Positions 1-14,833 of a DNA stretch of 64,000 bases are shown here, one piece after another. Both the position numbers and the translations under genes were made by a program. The notes below the pieces were generated by a model that saw nothing but the letters and a program-made list of their open reading frames with translations, made no database searches and had not been told where the DNA came from. Every line of letters begins with the position of its first letter. The stretch's first letter is position 1. Source of the DNA: Xylocopa sonorina (Eukaryota; Arthropoda; Insecta; Hymenoptera; Apidae); NCBI RefSeq assembly GCF_050948175.1, contig NW_027490249.1, forward strand, positions 62,001-126,000. Direction: 5' to 3'.

Positions 1-1269
1 TAGACATCTGCAATCGCTATTTCCTTACAAGGAAGTGTCGCATTTACATTCATTTGAAGTGTAGACGAGGAATACATAACACTTCGCAAATCATATTATA
101 CCTTACCATGAAACATAGAAATGAGATGCGATATCGCGTTTTAAGAATCATAAGAACTCTATTGCTACGATACGTAGACATCTGCAAACGCTATTTCCTT
201 GCAAGGAACTGTCGCATTTACATTCATTTGAAGTGAAGACGAGGAATACATGACACTTCGCAAATCATATTATATCTTACCATGAAGCATAGAAATGAGA
301 TGCGATATCGCGTTTTAAGAATCATAAGAACTCTATTGCTACCATACGTAGACATCTGCAAACGCTATTTCCTTGCAAGGAAGTGTCGCATTTACATTCA
401 TTTGAAGTGTAGACGAGGAATACATGACACATCGCAAATCATATTATATCTTACCATGAAACATAGAAATGAGATGCGATATCGCGTTTTAAGAATCATA
501 AGAACTCTATTGCTACGATACGTAGACATCTGCAAACGCTATTTCCTTGCAAGGAACTGTCGCATTTACATTCATTTGAAGTGTAGACGAGGAATACATG
601 ACACTTCGCAAATCATATTATATCTTACCATGAAACATAGAAATGAGATGCGATATCGCGTTTTAAGAAGCATTAGAACTCTATTGCTACGATACGTAGA
701 CATCTGCAAACGCTATTTCCTTGCAAGGAAGTGTCGCATTTACATTCATTTGATGTGTAGACGAGGAACACATGACACTTCGCAAATCATATTATATCTT
801 ACCATGAAACATGGAAATGAGATGCGATATCGCGTTTTAAGAAGCATTAGAACTCTATTGCTACGATACGTGGACATCTGCAAACGCTATTTCCTTGCAA
901 GGAAGTGTCGCATTTACATTCATTTGAAGTGTAGACGAGGAATACATGACACTTCGCAAATCATATTATATCTTACCATGAAACATAGAAATGAGATGCG
1001 ATATCGCGTTTTAAGAAGCATTAGAATTCTATTGCTACGATAGGCAGACGTTTGCAAACGCTATTTCCTTGCAAGGAAGTGTCGCATTTACATTCATTTG
1101 AAGTGCAGACGAGGAATACATGACACATCGCAAATCATATTATATCTTACCATGAAACATAGAAATGAGTTGCGATATCGCGTTTTAAGAAGCATTAGAA
1201 CTCTATTGCTACGATAGGTAAACATCTGCAAACGCTATTTCCTTACAAGGAAGTGTCGCATTTACATTC

Positions 1270-2920
1270 ATTTGAAGTGTAGACGAGGAATACATAACAC
1301 TTCGCAAATCATATTATACCTTACCATGAAACATAGAAATGAGATGCGATATCGCGTTTTAAGAATCATAAGAACTCTATTGCTACGATACGTGGACATC
1401 TGCAAACGCTAATTCCTTGAAGGAAGTGTCGCATTTACATTCATTTGAAGTGTAGACGAGGAATACATGACACTTCGCAAATCATATTATATCTTACCAT
1501 GAAACATAGAAATGAGATGCGATATCGCGTTTTAAGAAGCATTAGAACACTATTGCTACGATAGGCAGACATTTGCAAACGCTATTTCCTTGCAAGGAAG
1601 TGTCGCATTTACATTCATTTGAAGTGTAGACGAGGAATACATAACACTTCGCAAATCATATTATATCTTACCATGAAACATAGAAATGTGATGCGATATC
1701 GCGTTCTAAGAAGCATTAGAACACTACTGCTACGATAGGTAGACATTTGCAAACGCTATTTCCTAGCAAGGAAGTGTCGCATTTACATTCATTTGAATTG
1801 TAGACGAGGAATACATGACACTTCGCAAATCATATTATATCTTACCATGAAACATAGAAATGAGATGCGATATCGCGTTCTAAGGAGCATTAGAAATCTA
1901 TTGCTACGATAGGTAGACATCTGCAAAAGCTATTTCCATACAAGGAAGTTTCGCATTTACATTCATTTGAAGTGTAGACGAGGAATACATAACACTTCGC
2001 AAATCATATTATATCTTACCATGAAACATAGAAATGAGATGCGATATCGCGTTTTAAGAAGCAGCAGAAATCCATTGCTACGATACGTAGACATCTGCAG
2101 ACGCTATTTCCTTGCAAGGAAGTGTCACATTTACATTCATTTGAAGTGTAGACGAGGAATACATAAGACTTCGCTAATCATATTATATCTTACCATGAAG
2201 TATAGAAATGAGATGCGATATCGCGTTTTAAGAAGCATTAGAACTCTATTGCTACGATACCTAGACATCTGCAGACGTTATTTCCTAGCAAGGAAGTGTC
2301 GCATTTACATTCATTTGAAGTGTATACGAGGAATACATGACACTTCGCAAATCATATTATATCTTACCATGAAACATAGGAATGAGATGCGATATCGCGT
2401 TCTAAGAAGCATTAGAACACTACTGCTACGATAGGTAGACATTTGCAAACGCTATTTCCTAGCAAGGAAGTGTCGCATTTACATTCATTTGAATTGTAGA
2501 CGAGGAATACATGACACTTCGCAAATCATATTATATCTTACCATGAAACATAGAAATGAGATGCGATATCGCGTTTTAAGAAGCATTAGAAATCTATTGC
2601 TACGATAGGTAGACATCTGCAAAAGCTATTTCCATACAAGGAAGTTTCACATTTACATTCATTTGAAGTGTAGACGAGGAATACATAACACTTCGCAAAT
2701 CATATTATATCTTACCATGAAACATAGAAATGAGATGCGATATCGCGTTTTAAGAAGCATTAGATATCTATTGCTACAATACCTAGACATCTGCAGACGC
2801 TATTTCCTAGCAAGGAAGTGTCTCATTTACATTCATTTGAAGTGTAGACGAGGAATGCATAACACTTCGCAATGAATATTACATCTTACCATGAAACATA
2901 GAAATGAGATGCGATATCGC
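1270..2920 (+). repeat. Satellite segment duplicated at offset 3827 bp (copy 1)
   Basis: This stretch, including the shortened junction CTAATTCCTTGAAGG near 1410 and the AGCAGCAGAAATCC variant near 2064, recurs at about 5097-6747. The offset of 3827 is 22 monomers minus 1 bp, consistent with the 1-bp length difference among units. Divergence starts on the left near 1250 and on the right near 2923 (CGCGTTTT against CGCGCTTT). Confidence 0.8.
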
Positions 2921-2929
2921 GTTTTAAGA

Positions 2930-5130
2930 AGCATTAGAACTCTATTGCTACGATACCTAGACATCTGCAAACGCTAATTCCTTGCAAGGAAGTGTCGCAT
3001 TTACATTCATTTGAAGTGTAGACGAGGAATACATGACACTTCGCAAATCATATTGTATCTTTCCATGAAACAAAGAAATGAGATGCGATATCGCGTTTTA
3101 AGAAGCATTAGATATCTATTGCTACAATACCTAGACATCTGCAGACGCTATTTCCTAGCAAGGAAGTGTCTCATTTACATTCATTTGAAGTGTAGACGAG
3201 GAATGCATAACACTTCGCAATGAATATTACATCTTACCATGAAACATAGAAATGAGATGCGATATCGCGCTTTAAGAAGCATTAGAACCCTATTGCTACG
3301 ATACCTAGACATCTGCAAAAGCTATTTCCATACAAGGAAGTTTCGCATTTACATTCATTAGAAGTGTAGACGAGGAATACATAACACTTCGCAAATCATA
3401 TTATATCTTACCATGGAACATAGAAATGTGATGCGATATCGCGTTTTAAGAAGCATTAGAACTCTATTGCTACGATACCTAGACATCTGCAGACGCTCTT
3501 TCCTGGCAAGGAAGTGTCGCATTTACATTCATTTGAAGTGTAGACGAGGAATACATAACACATCGCAAATCATATTATATCTTTCCATGAAACACAGAAA
3601 TGAGATGCGATATCGCGTTTTAAGAATCACAAGAACTCTATTGCTACGATACGTAGACATCTGCAGACGCTATTTCCTAGCAAGGAAGTGTCGCATTTAC
3701 ATTCATTTGAAGTGTAGACGAGGAATACATAACACTTCGCAAATCATATTATATCTTACCATGAAACATAGGAATGAGATGCGATATCGCGTTCTAGGAA
3801 GCATTAGAACATTACTGCTACGATAGGTAGACATTTGCAAACGCTATTTCCTAGCAAGGAAGTTTCGCATTTACATTCATTTGAATTGTAGACGAGGAAT
3901 ACATGACACTTCGCAAATCATATTATATCTTACCATGAAACATAGAAATGAGATGCGATATCGCGTTTTAAGAAGCATTAGAAATCTATTGCTACGATAG
4001 GTAGACATTTGCAAACGCTATTTCCTAGCAAGGAAGTGTCGCATTTACATTCATTTGAATTGTAGACGAGGAATACATGACACTTCGCAAATCATATTAT
4101 ATCTTACCATGAAACATAGAAATGAGATACGATATCGCGTTTTAAGAAGCATTAGAAATCTATTGCTACGATATGTAGACATCTGCAAAAGCTATTTCCA
4201 TACAAGGAAGTTTCGCATTTACATTCATTTGAAGTGTAGACGAGGAATACATAACACTTCGCAAATCATATTATATCTTACCATGAAACATAGAAATGAG
4301 ATGCGATATCGCGTTTTAAGAAGCATTAGATATCTATTGCTACAATACCTAGACATCTGCAGACGCTATTTCCTAGCAAGGAAGTGTCTCATTTACATTC
4401 ATTTGAAGTGTAGACGAGGAATGCATAACACTTCGCAATGAATATTACATCTTACCATGAAACATAGAAATGAGATGCGATATCGCGCTTTAAGAAGCAT
4501 TAGAACTCTATTGCTACGATACCTAGACATCTGCAAAAGCTATTTCCATACAAGGAAGTTTCGCATTTACATTCATTAGAAGTGTAGACGAGGAATACAT
4601 AACACTTCGCAAATCATATTATATCTTACCATGGAACATAGAAATGTGATGCGATATCGCGTTTTAAGAAGCATTAGAGCTCTATTGCTACGATGCCTAG
4701 ACATCTGCAGACGCTCTTTCCTAGCAAGGAAGTGTCGCATTTACATTCATTTGAAGTGTAGACGAGGAATACATAACACATCGCAAATCATATTATATCT
4801 TACCATGATACATAGAAATGAGATGCGATATCGCGTTTTACGAAGCATTAGAAATCTATTGCTACGATACGTAGACAGCTGCAAACGCTATTTCCTAGCA
4901 AGAAAGTGTCGCATTCACATTCATTTGAAGTGTAGACGAGGAATACATGACACTTCGCAAATCATATTATATCTTACCATGTTACATAGAAATGAGATGC
5001 GATATCGCGTTTTAAGAAACATTAGAAATCTATTGCTACGATACATAGACATCTGAAAACGCTATTTCCTTGCAAGGAAGTGTCGCATTTACTTTCATTT
5101 GAAGTGTAGACGAGGAATACATAACACTTC
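2930..5130 (+). repeat. Satellite segment duplicated at offset 4697 bp (copy 1)
   Basis: Diagnostic variants in this block recur in the same order about 4697 bp downstream (7627-9827): TTGTATCTTTCC near 3055, CATTAGAAGTG near 3356, GAATCACAAGAAC near 3626, and the TTACTTTCATTTG change near 5090. Because the 3827-bp block to the left has a smaller offset, the second copy holds 870 bp (5 monomers) of extra sequence between the two blocks. At least one base differs (GATGCCTAG near 4693 against GATACCTAG near 9390). Confidence 0.78.
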
Positions 5131-6747
5131 GCAAATCATATTATACCTTACCATGAAACATAGAAATGAGATGCGATATCGCGTTTTAAGAATCATAAGA
5201 ACTCTATTGCTACGATACGTGGACATCTGCAAACGCTAATTCCTTGAAGGAAGTGTCGCATTTACATTCATTTGAAGTGTAGACGAGGAATACATGACAC
5301 TTCGCAAATCATATTATATCTTACCATGAAACATAGAAATGAGATGCGATATCGCGTTTTAAGAAGCATTAGAACACTATTGCTACGATAGGCAGACATT
5401 TGCAAACGCTATTTCCTTGCAAGGAAGTGTCGCATTTACATTCATTTGAAGTGTAGACGAGGAATACATAACACTTCGCAAATCATATTATATCTTACCA
5501 TGAAACATAGAAATGTGATGCGATATCGCGTTCTAAGAAGCATTAGAACACTACTGCTACGATAGGTAGACATTTGCAAACGCTATTTCCTAGCAAGGAA
5601 GTGTCGCATTTACATTCATTTGAATTGTAGACGAGGAATACATGACACTTCGCAAATCATATTATATCTTACCATGAAACATAGAAATGAGATGCGATAT
5701 CGCGTTCTAAGGAGCATTAGAAATCTATTGCTACGATAGGTAGACATCTGCAAAAGCTATTTCCATACAAGGAAGTTTCGCATTTACATTCATTTGAAGT
5801 GTAGACGAGGAATACATAACACTTCGCAAATCATATTATATCTTACCATGAAACATAGAAATGAGATGCGATATCGCGTTTTAAGAAGCAGCAGAAATCC
5901 ATTGCTACGATACGTAGACATCTGCAGACGCTATTTCCTTGCAAGGAAGTGTCACATTTACATTCATTTGAAGTGTAGACGAGGAATACATAAGACTTCG
6001 CTAATCATATTATATCTTACCATGAAGTATAGAAATGAGATGCGATATCGCGTTTTAAGAAGCATTAGAACTCTATTGCTACGATACCTAGACATCTGCA
6101 GACGTTATTTCCTAGCAAGGAAGTGTCGCATTTACATTCATTTGAAGTGTATACGAGGAATACATGACACTTCGCAAATCATATTATATCTTACCATGAA
6201 ACATAGGAATGAGATGCGATATCGCGTTCTAAGAAGCATTAGAACACTACTGCTACGATAGGTAGACATTTGCAAACGCTATTTCCTAGCAAGGAAGTGT
6301 CGCATTTACATTCATTTGAATTGTAGACGAGGAATACATGACACTTCGCAAATCATATTATATCTTACCATGAAACATAGAAATGAGATGCGATATCGCG
6401 TTTTAAGAAGCATTAGAAATCTATTGCTACGATAGGTAGACATCTGCAAAAGCTATTTCCATACAAGGAAGTTTCACATTTACATTCATTTGAAGTGTAG
6501 ACGAGGAATACATAACACTTCGCAAATCATATTATATCTTACCATGAAACATAGAAATGAGATGCGATATCGCGTTTTAAGAAGCATTAGATATCTATTG
6601 CTACAATACCTAGACATCTGCAGACGCTATTTCCTAGCAAGGAAGTGTCTCATTTACATTCATTTGAAGTGTAGACGAGGAATGCATAACACTTCGCAAT
6701 GAATATTACATCTTACCATGAAACATAGAAATGAGATGCGATATCGC
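5097..6747 (+). repeat. Satellite segment duplicated at offset 3827 bp (copy 2)
   Basis: Matches 1270-2920 with the same order of diagnostic variants, including the deletion junction near 5237 and the TATACGAGG variant near 6150. Confidence 0.8.
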
Positions 6748-7525
6748 GCTTTAAGAAGCATTAGAACTCTATTGCTACGATACCTAGACATCTGCAAAAG
6801 CTATTTCCATACAAGGAAGTTTCGCATTTACATTCATTAGAAGTGTAGACGAGGAATACATAACACTTCGCAAATCATATTATATCTTACCATGGAACAT
6901 AGAAATGTGATGCGATATCGCGTTTTAAGAAGCATTAGAACTCTATTGCTACGATACCTAGACAGCTGCAAACGCTATTTCCTAGCAAGAAATTGTCGCA
7001 TTCACATTCATTTGAAGTGTAGACGAGGAATACATGACACTTCGCAAATCATATTATATCTTACCATGTTACATAGAAATGAGATGCGATATCGCGTTTT
7101 AAGAAACATTAGAAATCTATTGCTACGATACATAGACATCTGAAAACGCTATTTCCTTGCAAGGAAGTGTCGCATTTACTTTCATTTGAAGTGTAGACGA
7201 GGAATACATAACACTTCGCAAATCATATTATATCTTACCATGAAACATAGAAATGAGATGCGATATCGCGTTTTAAGAATCATAAGAACTCTATTGCTAC
7301 GATATGTAGACATCTGCAAACGCTATTTCCTTGCAAGGAAGTGTCGCATTTACATTCAACTGAAGTGTAGACGAGGAATACATAACACTTCGTAAATCAT
7401 ATTATATCTTACCATGAAACATAGAAATGAGATGCGATATCGCGTTTTAAGAATCATAAGAACTCTATTGCTACGATATGTAGACATCTGCAAACGCTAT
7501 TTTCTTGCAAGGAAGTGTCGCATTT

Positions 7526-9961
7526 ACATTCAACTGAAGTGTAGACGAGGAATACATAACACTTCGTAAATCATATTATGTCTTACCATGAAACATAGAA
7601 ATGAGATGCGATATCGCGTTTTAAGAAGCATTAGAACTCTATTGCTACGATACCTAGACATCTGCAAACGCTAATTCCTTGCAAGGAAGTGTCGCATTTA
7701 CATTCATTTGAAGTGTAGACGAGGAATACATGACACTTCGCAAATCATATTGTATCTTTCCATGAAACATAGAAATGAGATGCGATATCGCGTTTTAAGA
7801 AGCATTAGATATCTATTGCTACAATACCTAGACATCTGCAGACGCTATTTCCTAGCAAGGAAGTGTCTCATTTACATTCATTTGAAGTGTAGACGAGGAA
7901 TGCATAACACTTCGCAATGAATATTACATCTTACCATGAAACATAGAAATGAGATGCGATATCGCGCTTTAAGAAGCATTAGAACCCTATTGCTACGATA
8001 CCTAGACATCTGCAAAAGCTATTTCCATACAAGGAAGTTTCGCATTTACATTCATTAGAAGTGTAGACGAGGAATACATAACACTTCGCAAATCATATTA
8101 TATCTTACCATGGAACATAGAAATGTGATGCGATATCGCGTTTTAAGAAGCATTAGAACTCTATTGCTACGATACCTAGACATCTGCAGACGCTCTTTCC
8201 TGGCAAGGAAGTGTCGCATTTACATTCATTTGAAGTGTAGACGAGGAATACATAACACATCGCAAATCATATTATATCTTTCCATGAAACACAGAAATGA
8301 GATGCGATATCGCGTTTTAAGAATCACAAGAACTCTATTGCTACGATACGTAGACATCTGCAGACGCTATTTCCTAGCAAGGAAGTGTCGCATTTACATT
8401 CATTTGAAGTGTAGACGAGGAATACATAACACTTCGCAAATCATATTATATCTTACCATGAAACATAGGAATGAGATGCGATATCGCGTTCTAGGAAGCA
8501 TTAGAACATTACTGCTACGATAGGTAGACATTTGCAAACGCTATTTCCTAGCAAGGAAGTTTCGCATTTACATTCATTTGAATTGTAGACGAGGAATACA
8601 TGACACTTCGCAAATCATATTATATCTTACCATGAAACATAGAAATGAGATGCGATATCGCGTTTTAAGAAGCATTAGAAATCTATTGCTACGATAGGTA
8701 GACATTTGCAAACGCTATTTCCTAGCAAGGAAGTGTCGCATTTACATTCATTTGAATTGTAGACGAGGAATACATGACACTTCGCAAATCATATTATATC
8801 TTACCATGAAACATAGAAATGAGATACGATATCGCGTTTTAAGAAGCATTAGAAATCTATTGCTACGATATGTAGACATCTGCAAAAGCTATTTCCATAC
8901 AAGGAAGTTTCGCATTTACATTCATTTGAAGTGTAGACGAGGAATACATAACACTTCGCAAATCATATTATATCTTACCATGAAACATAGAAATGAGATG
9001 CGATATCGCGTTTTAAGAAGCATTAGATATCTATTGCTACAATACCTAGACATCTGCAGACGCTATTTCCTAGCAAGGAAGTGTCTCATTTACATTCATT
9101 TGAAGTGTAGACGAGGAATGCATAACACTTCGCAATGAATATTACATCTTACCATGAAACATAGAAATGAGATGCGATATCGCGCTTTAAGAAGCATTAG
9201 AACTCTATTGCTACGATACCTAGACATCTGCAAAAGCTATTTCCATACAAGGAAGTTTCGCATTTACATTCATTAGAAGTGTAGACGAGGAATACATAAC
9301 ACTTCGCAAATCATATTATATCTTACCATGGAACATAGAAATGTGATGCGATATCGCGTTTTAAGAAGCATTAGAGCTCTATTGCTACGATACCTAGACA
9401 TCTGCAGACGCTCTTTCCTAGCAAGGAAGTGTCGCATTTACATTCATTTGAAGTGTAGACGAGGAATACATAACACATCGCAAATCATATTATATCTTAC
9501 CATGATACATAGAAATGAGATGCGATATCGCGTTTTACGAAGCATTAGAAATCTATTGCTACGATACGTAGACAGCTGCAAACGCTATTTCCTAGCAAGA
9601 AAGTGTCGCATTCACATTCATTTGAAGTGTAGACGAGGAATACATGACACTTCGCAAATCATATTATATCTTACCATGTTACATAGAAATGAGATGCGAT
9701 ATCGCGTTTTAAGAAACATTAGAAATCTATTGCTACGATACATAGACATCTGAAAACGCTATTTCCTTGCAAGGAAGTGTCGCATTTACTTTCATTTGAA
9801 GTGTAGACGAGGAATACATAACACTTCGCAAATCATATTATATCTTACCATGAAACATAGAAATGAGATGCGATATCGCGTTTTAAGAATCATAAGAACT
9901 CTATTGCTACGATATGTAGACATCTGCAAACGCTATTTTCTTGCAAGGAAGTGTCGCATTT
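7526..9961 (+). repeat. 14-monomer higher-order repeat unit (2436 bp)
   Basis: Bounded by successive occurrences of the rare marker ACATTCAACTGAAG (starting 7526 and 9962), which replaces ACATTCATTTGAAG. The order of marked monomers inside this unit is repeated in the next 2436 bp. Confidence 0.75.
7627..9827 (+). repeat. Satellite segment duplicated at offset 4697 bp (copy 2)
   Basis: Matches about 2930-5130. It overlaps the first 14-monomer higher-order unit and the left boundary of the 11.8-kb duplication, so it appears to be the source material for the later amplification to the right. Confidence 0.75.
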
Positions 9962-12397
9962 ACATTCAACTGAAGTGTAGACGAGGAATACATAACACTT
10001 CGTAAATCATATTATGTCTTACCATGAAACATAGAAATGAGATGCGATATCGCGTTTTAAGAAGCACTAGAACTCTATTGCTACGATACCTAGACATCTG
10101 CAAACGCTAATTCCTTGCAAGGAAGTGTCGCATTTACATTCATTTGAAGTGTAGACGAGGAATACATGACACTTCGCAAATCATATTGTATCTTTCCATG
10201 AAACATAGAAATGAGATGCGATATCGCGTTTTAAGAAGCATTAGATATCTATTGCTACAATACCTAGACATCTGCAGACGCTATTTCCTAGCAAGGAAGT
10301 GTCTCATTTACATTCATTTGAAGTGTAGACGAGGAATGCATAACACTTCGCAATGAATATTACATCTTACCATGAAACATAGAAATGAGATGCGAAATCG
10401 CGCTTTAAGAAGCATTAGAACTCTATTGCTACGATACCTAGACATCTGCAAAAGCTATTTCCATACAAGGAAGTTTCGCATTTACATTCATTAGAAGTGT
10501 AGACGAGGAATACATAACACTTCGCAAATCATATTATATCTTACCATGGAACATAGAAATGTGATGCGATATCGCGTTTTAAGAAGCATTAGAACTCTAT
10601 TGCTACGATACCTAGACATCTGCAGACGCTCTTTCCTAGCAAGGAAGTGTCGCATTTACATTCATTTGAAGTGTAGACGAGGAATACATAACACATCGCA
10701 AATCATATTATATCTTTCCATGAAACACAGAAATGAGATGCGATATCGCGTTTTAAGAATCACAAGAACTCTATTGCTACGATACGTAGACATCTGCAGA
10801 CGCTATTTCCTAGCAAGGAAGTGTCGCATTTACATTCATTTGAAGTGTAGACGAGGAATACATAACACTTCGCAAATCATATTATATCTTACCATGAAAC
10901 ATAGGAATGAGATGCGGTATCGCGTTCTAGGAAGCATTAGAACATTACTGCTACGATAGGTAGACATTTGCAAACGCTATTTCCTAGCAAGGAAGTTTCG
11001 CATTTACATTCATTTGAATTGTAAACGAGGAATACATGACACTTCGCAAATCATATTATATCTTACCATGAAACATAGAAATGAGATGCGATATCGCGTT
11101 TTAAGAAGCATTAGAAATCTATTGCTACGATAGGTAGACATTTGCAAACGCTATTTCCTAGCAAGGAAGTGTCGCATTTACATTCATTTGAATTGTAGAC
11201 GAGGAATACATGACACTTCGCAAATCATATTATATCTTACCATGAAACATAGAAATGAGATGCGATATCGCGTTTTAAGAAGCATTAGAAATCTATTGCT
11301 ACGATATGTAGACATCTGCAAAAGCCATTTCCATACAAGGAAGTTTCGCATTTACATTCATTTGAAGTGTAGACGAGGAATACATAACACTTCGCAAATC
11401 ATATTATATCTTACCATGAAACATAGAAATGAGATGCGATATCGCGTTTTAAGAAGCATTAGATATCTATTGCTACAATACCTAGACATCTGCAGACGCT
11501 ATTTCCTAGCAAGGAAGTGTCTCATTTACATTCATTTGAAGTGTAGACGAGGAATGCATAACACTTCGCAATGAATATTACATCTTACCATGAAACATAG
11601 AAATGAGATGCGATATCGCGCTTTAAGAAGCATTAGAACTCTATTGCTACGATACCTAGACATCTGCAAAAGCTATTTCCATACAAGGAAGTTTCGCATT
11701 TACATTCATTAGAAGTGTAGACGAGGAATACATAACACTTCGCAAATCATATTATATCTTACCATGGAACATAGAAATGTGATGCGATATCGCGTTTTAA
11801 GAAGCATTAGAGCTCTATTGCTACGATACCTAGACATCTGCAGACGCTCTTTCCTAGCAAGGAAGTGTCGCATTTACATTCATTTGAAGTGTAGACGAGG
11901 AATACATAACACATCGCAAATCATATTATATCTTACCATGATACATAGAAATGAGATGCGATATCGCGTTTTACGAAGCATTAGAAATCTATTGCTACGA
12001 TACGTAGACAGCTGCAAACGCTATTTCCTAGCAAGAAAGTGTCGCATTCACATTCATTTGAAGTGTAGACGAGGAATACATGACACTTCGCAAATCATAT
12101 TATATCTTACCATGTTACATAGAAATGAGATGCGATATCGCGTTTTAAGAAACATTAGAAATCTATTGCTACGATACATAGACATCTGAAAACGCTATTT
12201 CCTTGCAAGGAAGTGTCGCATTTACTTTCATTTGAAGTGTAGACGAGGAATACATAACACTTCGCAAATCATATTATATCTTACCATGAAACATAGAAAT
12301 GAGATGCGATATCGCGTTTTAAGAATCATAAGAACTCTATTGCTACGATATGTAGACATCTGCAAACGCTATTTTCTTGCAAGGAAGTGTCGCATTT
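9962..12397 (+). repeat. 14-monomer higher-order repeat unit (2436 bp), second copy
   Basis: Spans markers ACATTCAACTGAAG at 9962 and 12398, exactly 14 x 174 bp. Inside are the same landmark monomers as the preceding unit: TTGTATCTTTCC near 10189, CATTAGAAGTG near 10491, GAATCACAAGAAC near 10758, and CATGTTACATAG near 12111. Confidence 0.78.
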
Positions 12398-14833
12398 ACA
12401 TTCAACTGAAGTGTAGACGAGGAATACATAACACTTCGTAAATCATATTATGTCTTACCATGAAACATAGAAATGAGATGCGATATCGCGTTTTAAGAAG
12501 CATTAGAACTCTATTGCTACGATACCTAGACATCTGCAAACGCTAATTCCTTGCAAGGAAGTGTCGCATTTACATTCATTTGAAGTGTAGACGAGGAATA
12601 CATGACACTTCGCAAATCATATTGTATCTTTCCATGAAACATAGAAATGAGATGCGATATCGCGTTTTAAGAAGCATTAGATATCTATTGCTACAATACC
12701 TAGACATCTGCAGACGCTATTTCCTAGCAAGGAAGTGTCTCATTTACATTCATTTGAAGTGTAGACGAGGAATGCATAACACTTCGCAATGAATATTACA
12801 TCTTACCATGAAACATAGAAATGAGATGCGAAATCGCGCTTTAAGAAGCATTAGAACTCTATTGCTACGATACCTAGACATCTGCAAAAGCTATTTCCAT
12901 ACAAGGAAGTTTCGCATTTACATTCATTAGAAGTGTAGACAGGGAATACATAACACTTCGCAAATCATATTATATCTTACCATGGAACATAGAAATGTGA
13001 GGCGATATCGCGTTTTAAGAAGCATTAGAACTCTATTGCTACGATACCTAGACATCTGCAGACACTCTTTCCTAGCAAGGAAGTGTCGCATTTACATTCA
13101 TTTGAAGTGTAGACGAGGAATACATAACACATCGCAAATCATATTATATCTTACCATGATACATAGAAATGAGATGCGATATCGCGTTTTACGAAGCATT
13201 AGAAATCTATTGCTACGATACGTAGACAGCTGCAAACGCTATTTCCTAGCAAGAAAGTGTCGCATTCACATTCATTTGAAGTGTAGACGTGGAATACATG
13301 ACACTTCGCAAATCATATTATATCTTACCATGTTACATAGAAATGAGATGCGATATCGCGTTTTAAGAAACATTAGAAATCTATTGCTACGATACATAGA
13401 CATCTGAAAACGCTATTTCCTTGCAAGGAAGTGTCGCATTTACTTTCATTTGAAGTGTAGACGAGGAATACATAACACTTCGCAAATCATATTATATCTT
13501 ACCATGAAACATAGAAATGAGATGCGATATCGCGTTTTAAGAATCATAAGAACTCTATTGCTACGATATGTAGACATCTGCAAACGCTATTTTCTTGCAA
13601 GGAAGTGTCGCATTTACATTCAACTGAAGTGTAGACGAGGAATACATAACACTTCGTAAATCATATTATGTCTTACCATGAAACATAGAAATGAGATGCG
13701 ATATCGCGTTTTAAGAAGCATTAGAACTCTATTGCTACGATACCTAGACATCTGCAAACGCTAATTCCTTGCAAGGAAGTGTCGCATTTACATTCATTTG
13801 AAGTGTAGGCGAGGAATACATGACACTTCGCAAATCATATTGTATCTTTCCATGAAACATAGAAATGAGATGCGATATCGCGTTTTAAGAAGCATTAGAT
13901 ATCTATTGCTACAATACCTAGACATCTGCAGACGCTATTTCCTAGCAAGGAAGTGTCTCATTTACATTCATTTGAAGTGTAGACGAGGAATGCATAACAC
14001 TTCGCAATGAATATTACATCTTACCATGAAACATAGAAATGAGATGCGATATCGCGCTTTAAGAAGCATTAGAACCCTATTGCTACGATACGTAGACATC
14101 TGCAGACGCTATTTCCATACAAGGAAGTGTCGCATTTACATTCATTTGAAGTGCAGACGAGGAATACATAACACTTCGCAAATCATATTATATCTTACCA
14201 TGAAACATAGAAATGAGATGCGATATCGCATTTTAAGAAGCATTAGAAATCTATTGCTACAATACCTAGACATCTGCAGACGCTCTTTCCTAGCAAGGAA
14301 GTGTCGCATTTACATTCATTTGAAGTGTAGACGAGGAATACATAACACATCGCAAGTCATATTATATCTTACCATGATACATAGAAATGAGATGCGATAT
14401 CGCGTTTTACGAAGCATTAGAAATCTATTGCTACGATACGTAGACAGCTGCAAACGCTATTTCCTAGCAAGAAAGTGTCGCATTCACATTCATTTGAAGT
14501 GTAGACGAGGAATACATGACACTTCGCAAATCATATTATATCTTACCATGTTACATAGAAATGAGATGCGATATCGCGTTTTAAGAAACATTAGAAATCT
14601 ATTGCTACGATACATAGACATCTGAAAACGCTATTTCCTTGCAAGGAAGTGTCGCATTTACTTTCATTTGAAGTGTAGACGAGGAATACATAACACTTCG
14701 CAAATCATATTATATCTTACCATGAAACATAGAAATGAGATGCGATATCGCGTTTTAAGAATCATAAGAACTCTATTGCTACGATATGTAGACATCTGCA
14801 AACGCTATTTTCTTGCAAGGAAGTGTCGCATTT
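12398..14833 (+). repeat. Two 7-monomer higher-order units (1218 bp each)
   Basis: The ACATTCAACTGAAG marker recurs at 12398, 13616 and 14834, a spacing of 1218 bp (7 x 174). Each unit looks like the 2436-bp unit with seven internal monomers missing, as expected from unequal exchange between monomers within the 14-mer. Small private changes (GTGAGGCG in the first, GAAGTGCAGACG near 14148 in the second) show that the two are not identical. Confidence 0.75.
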
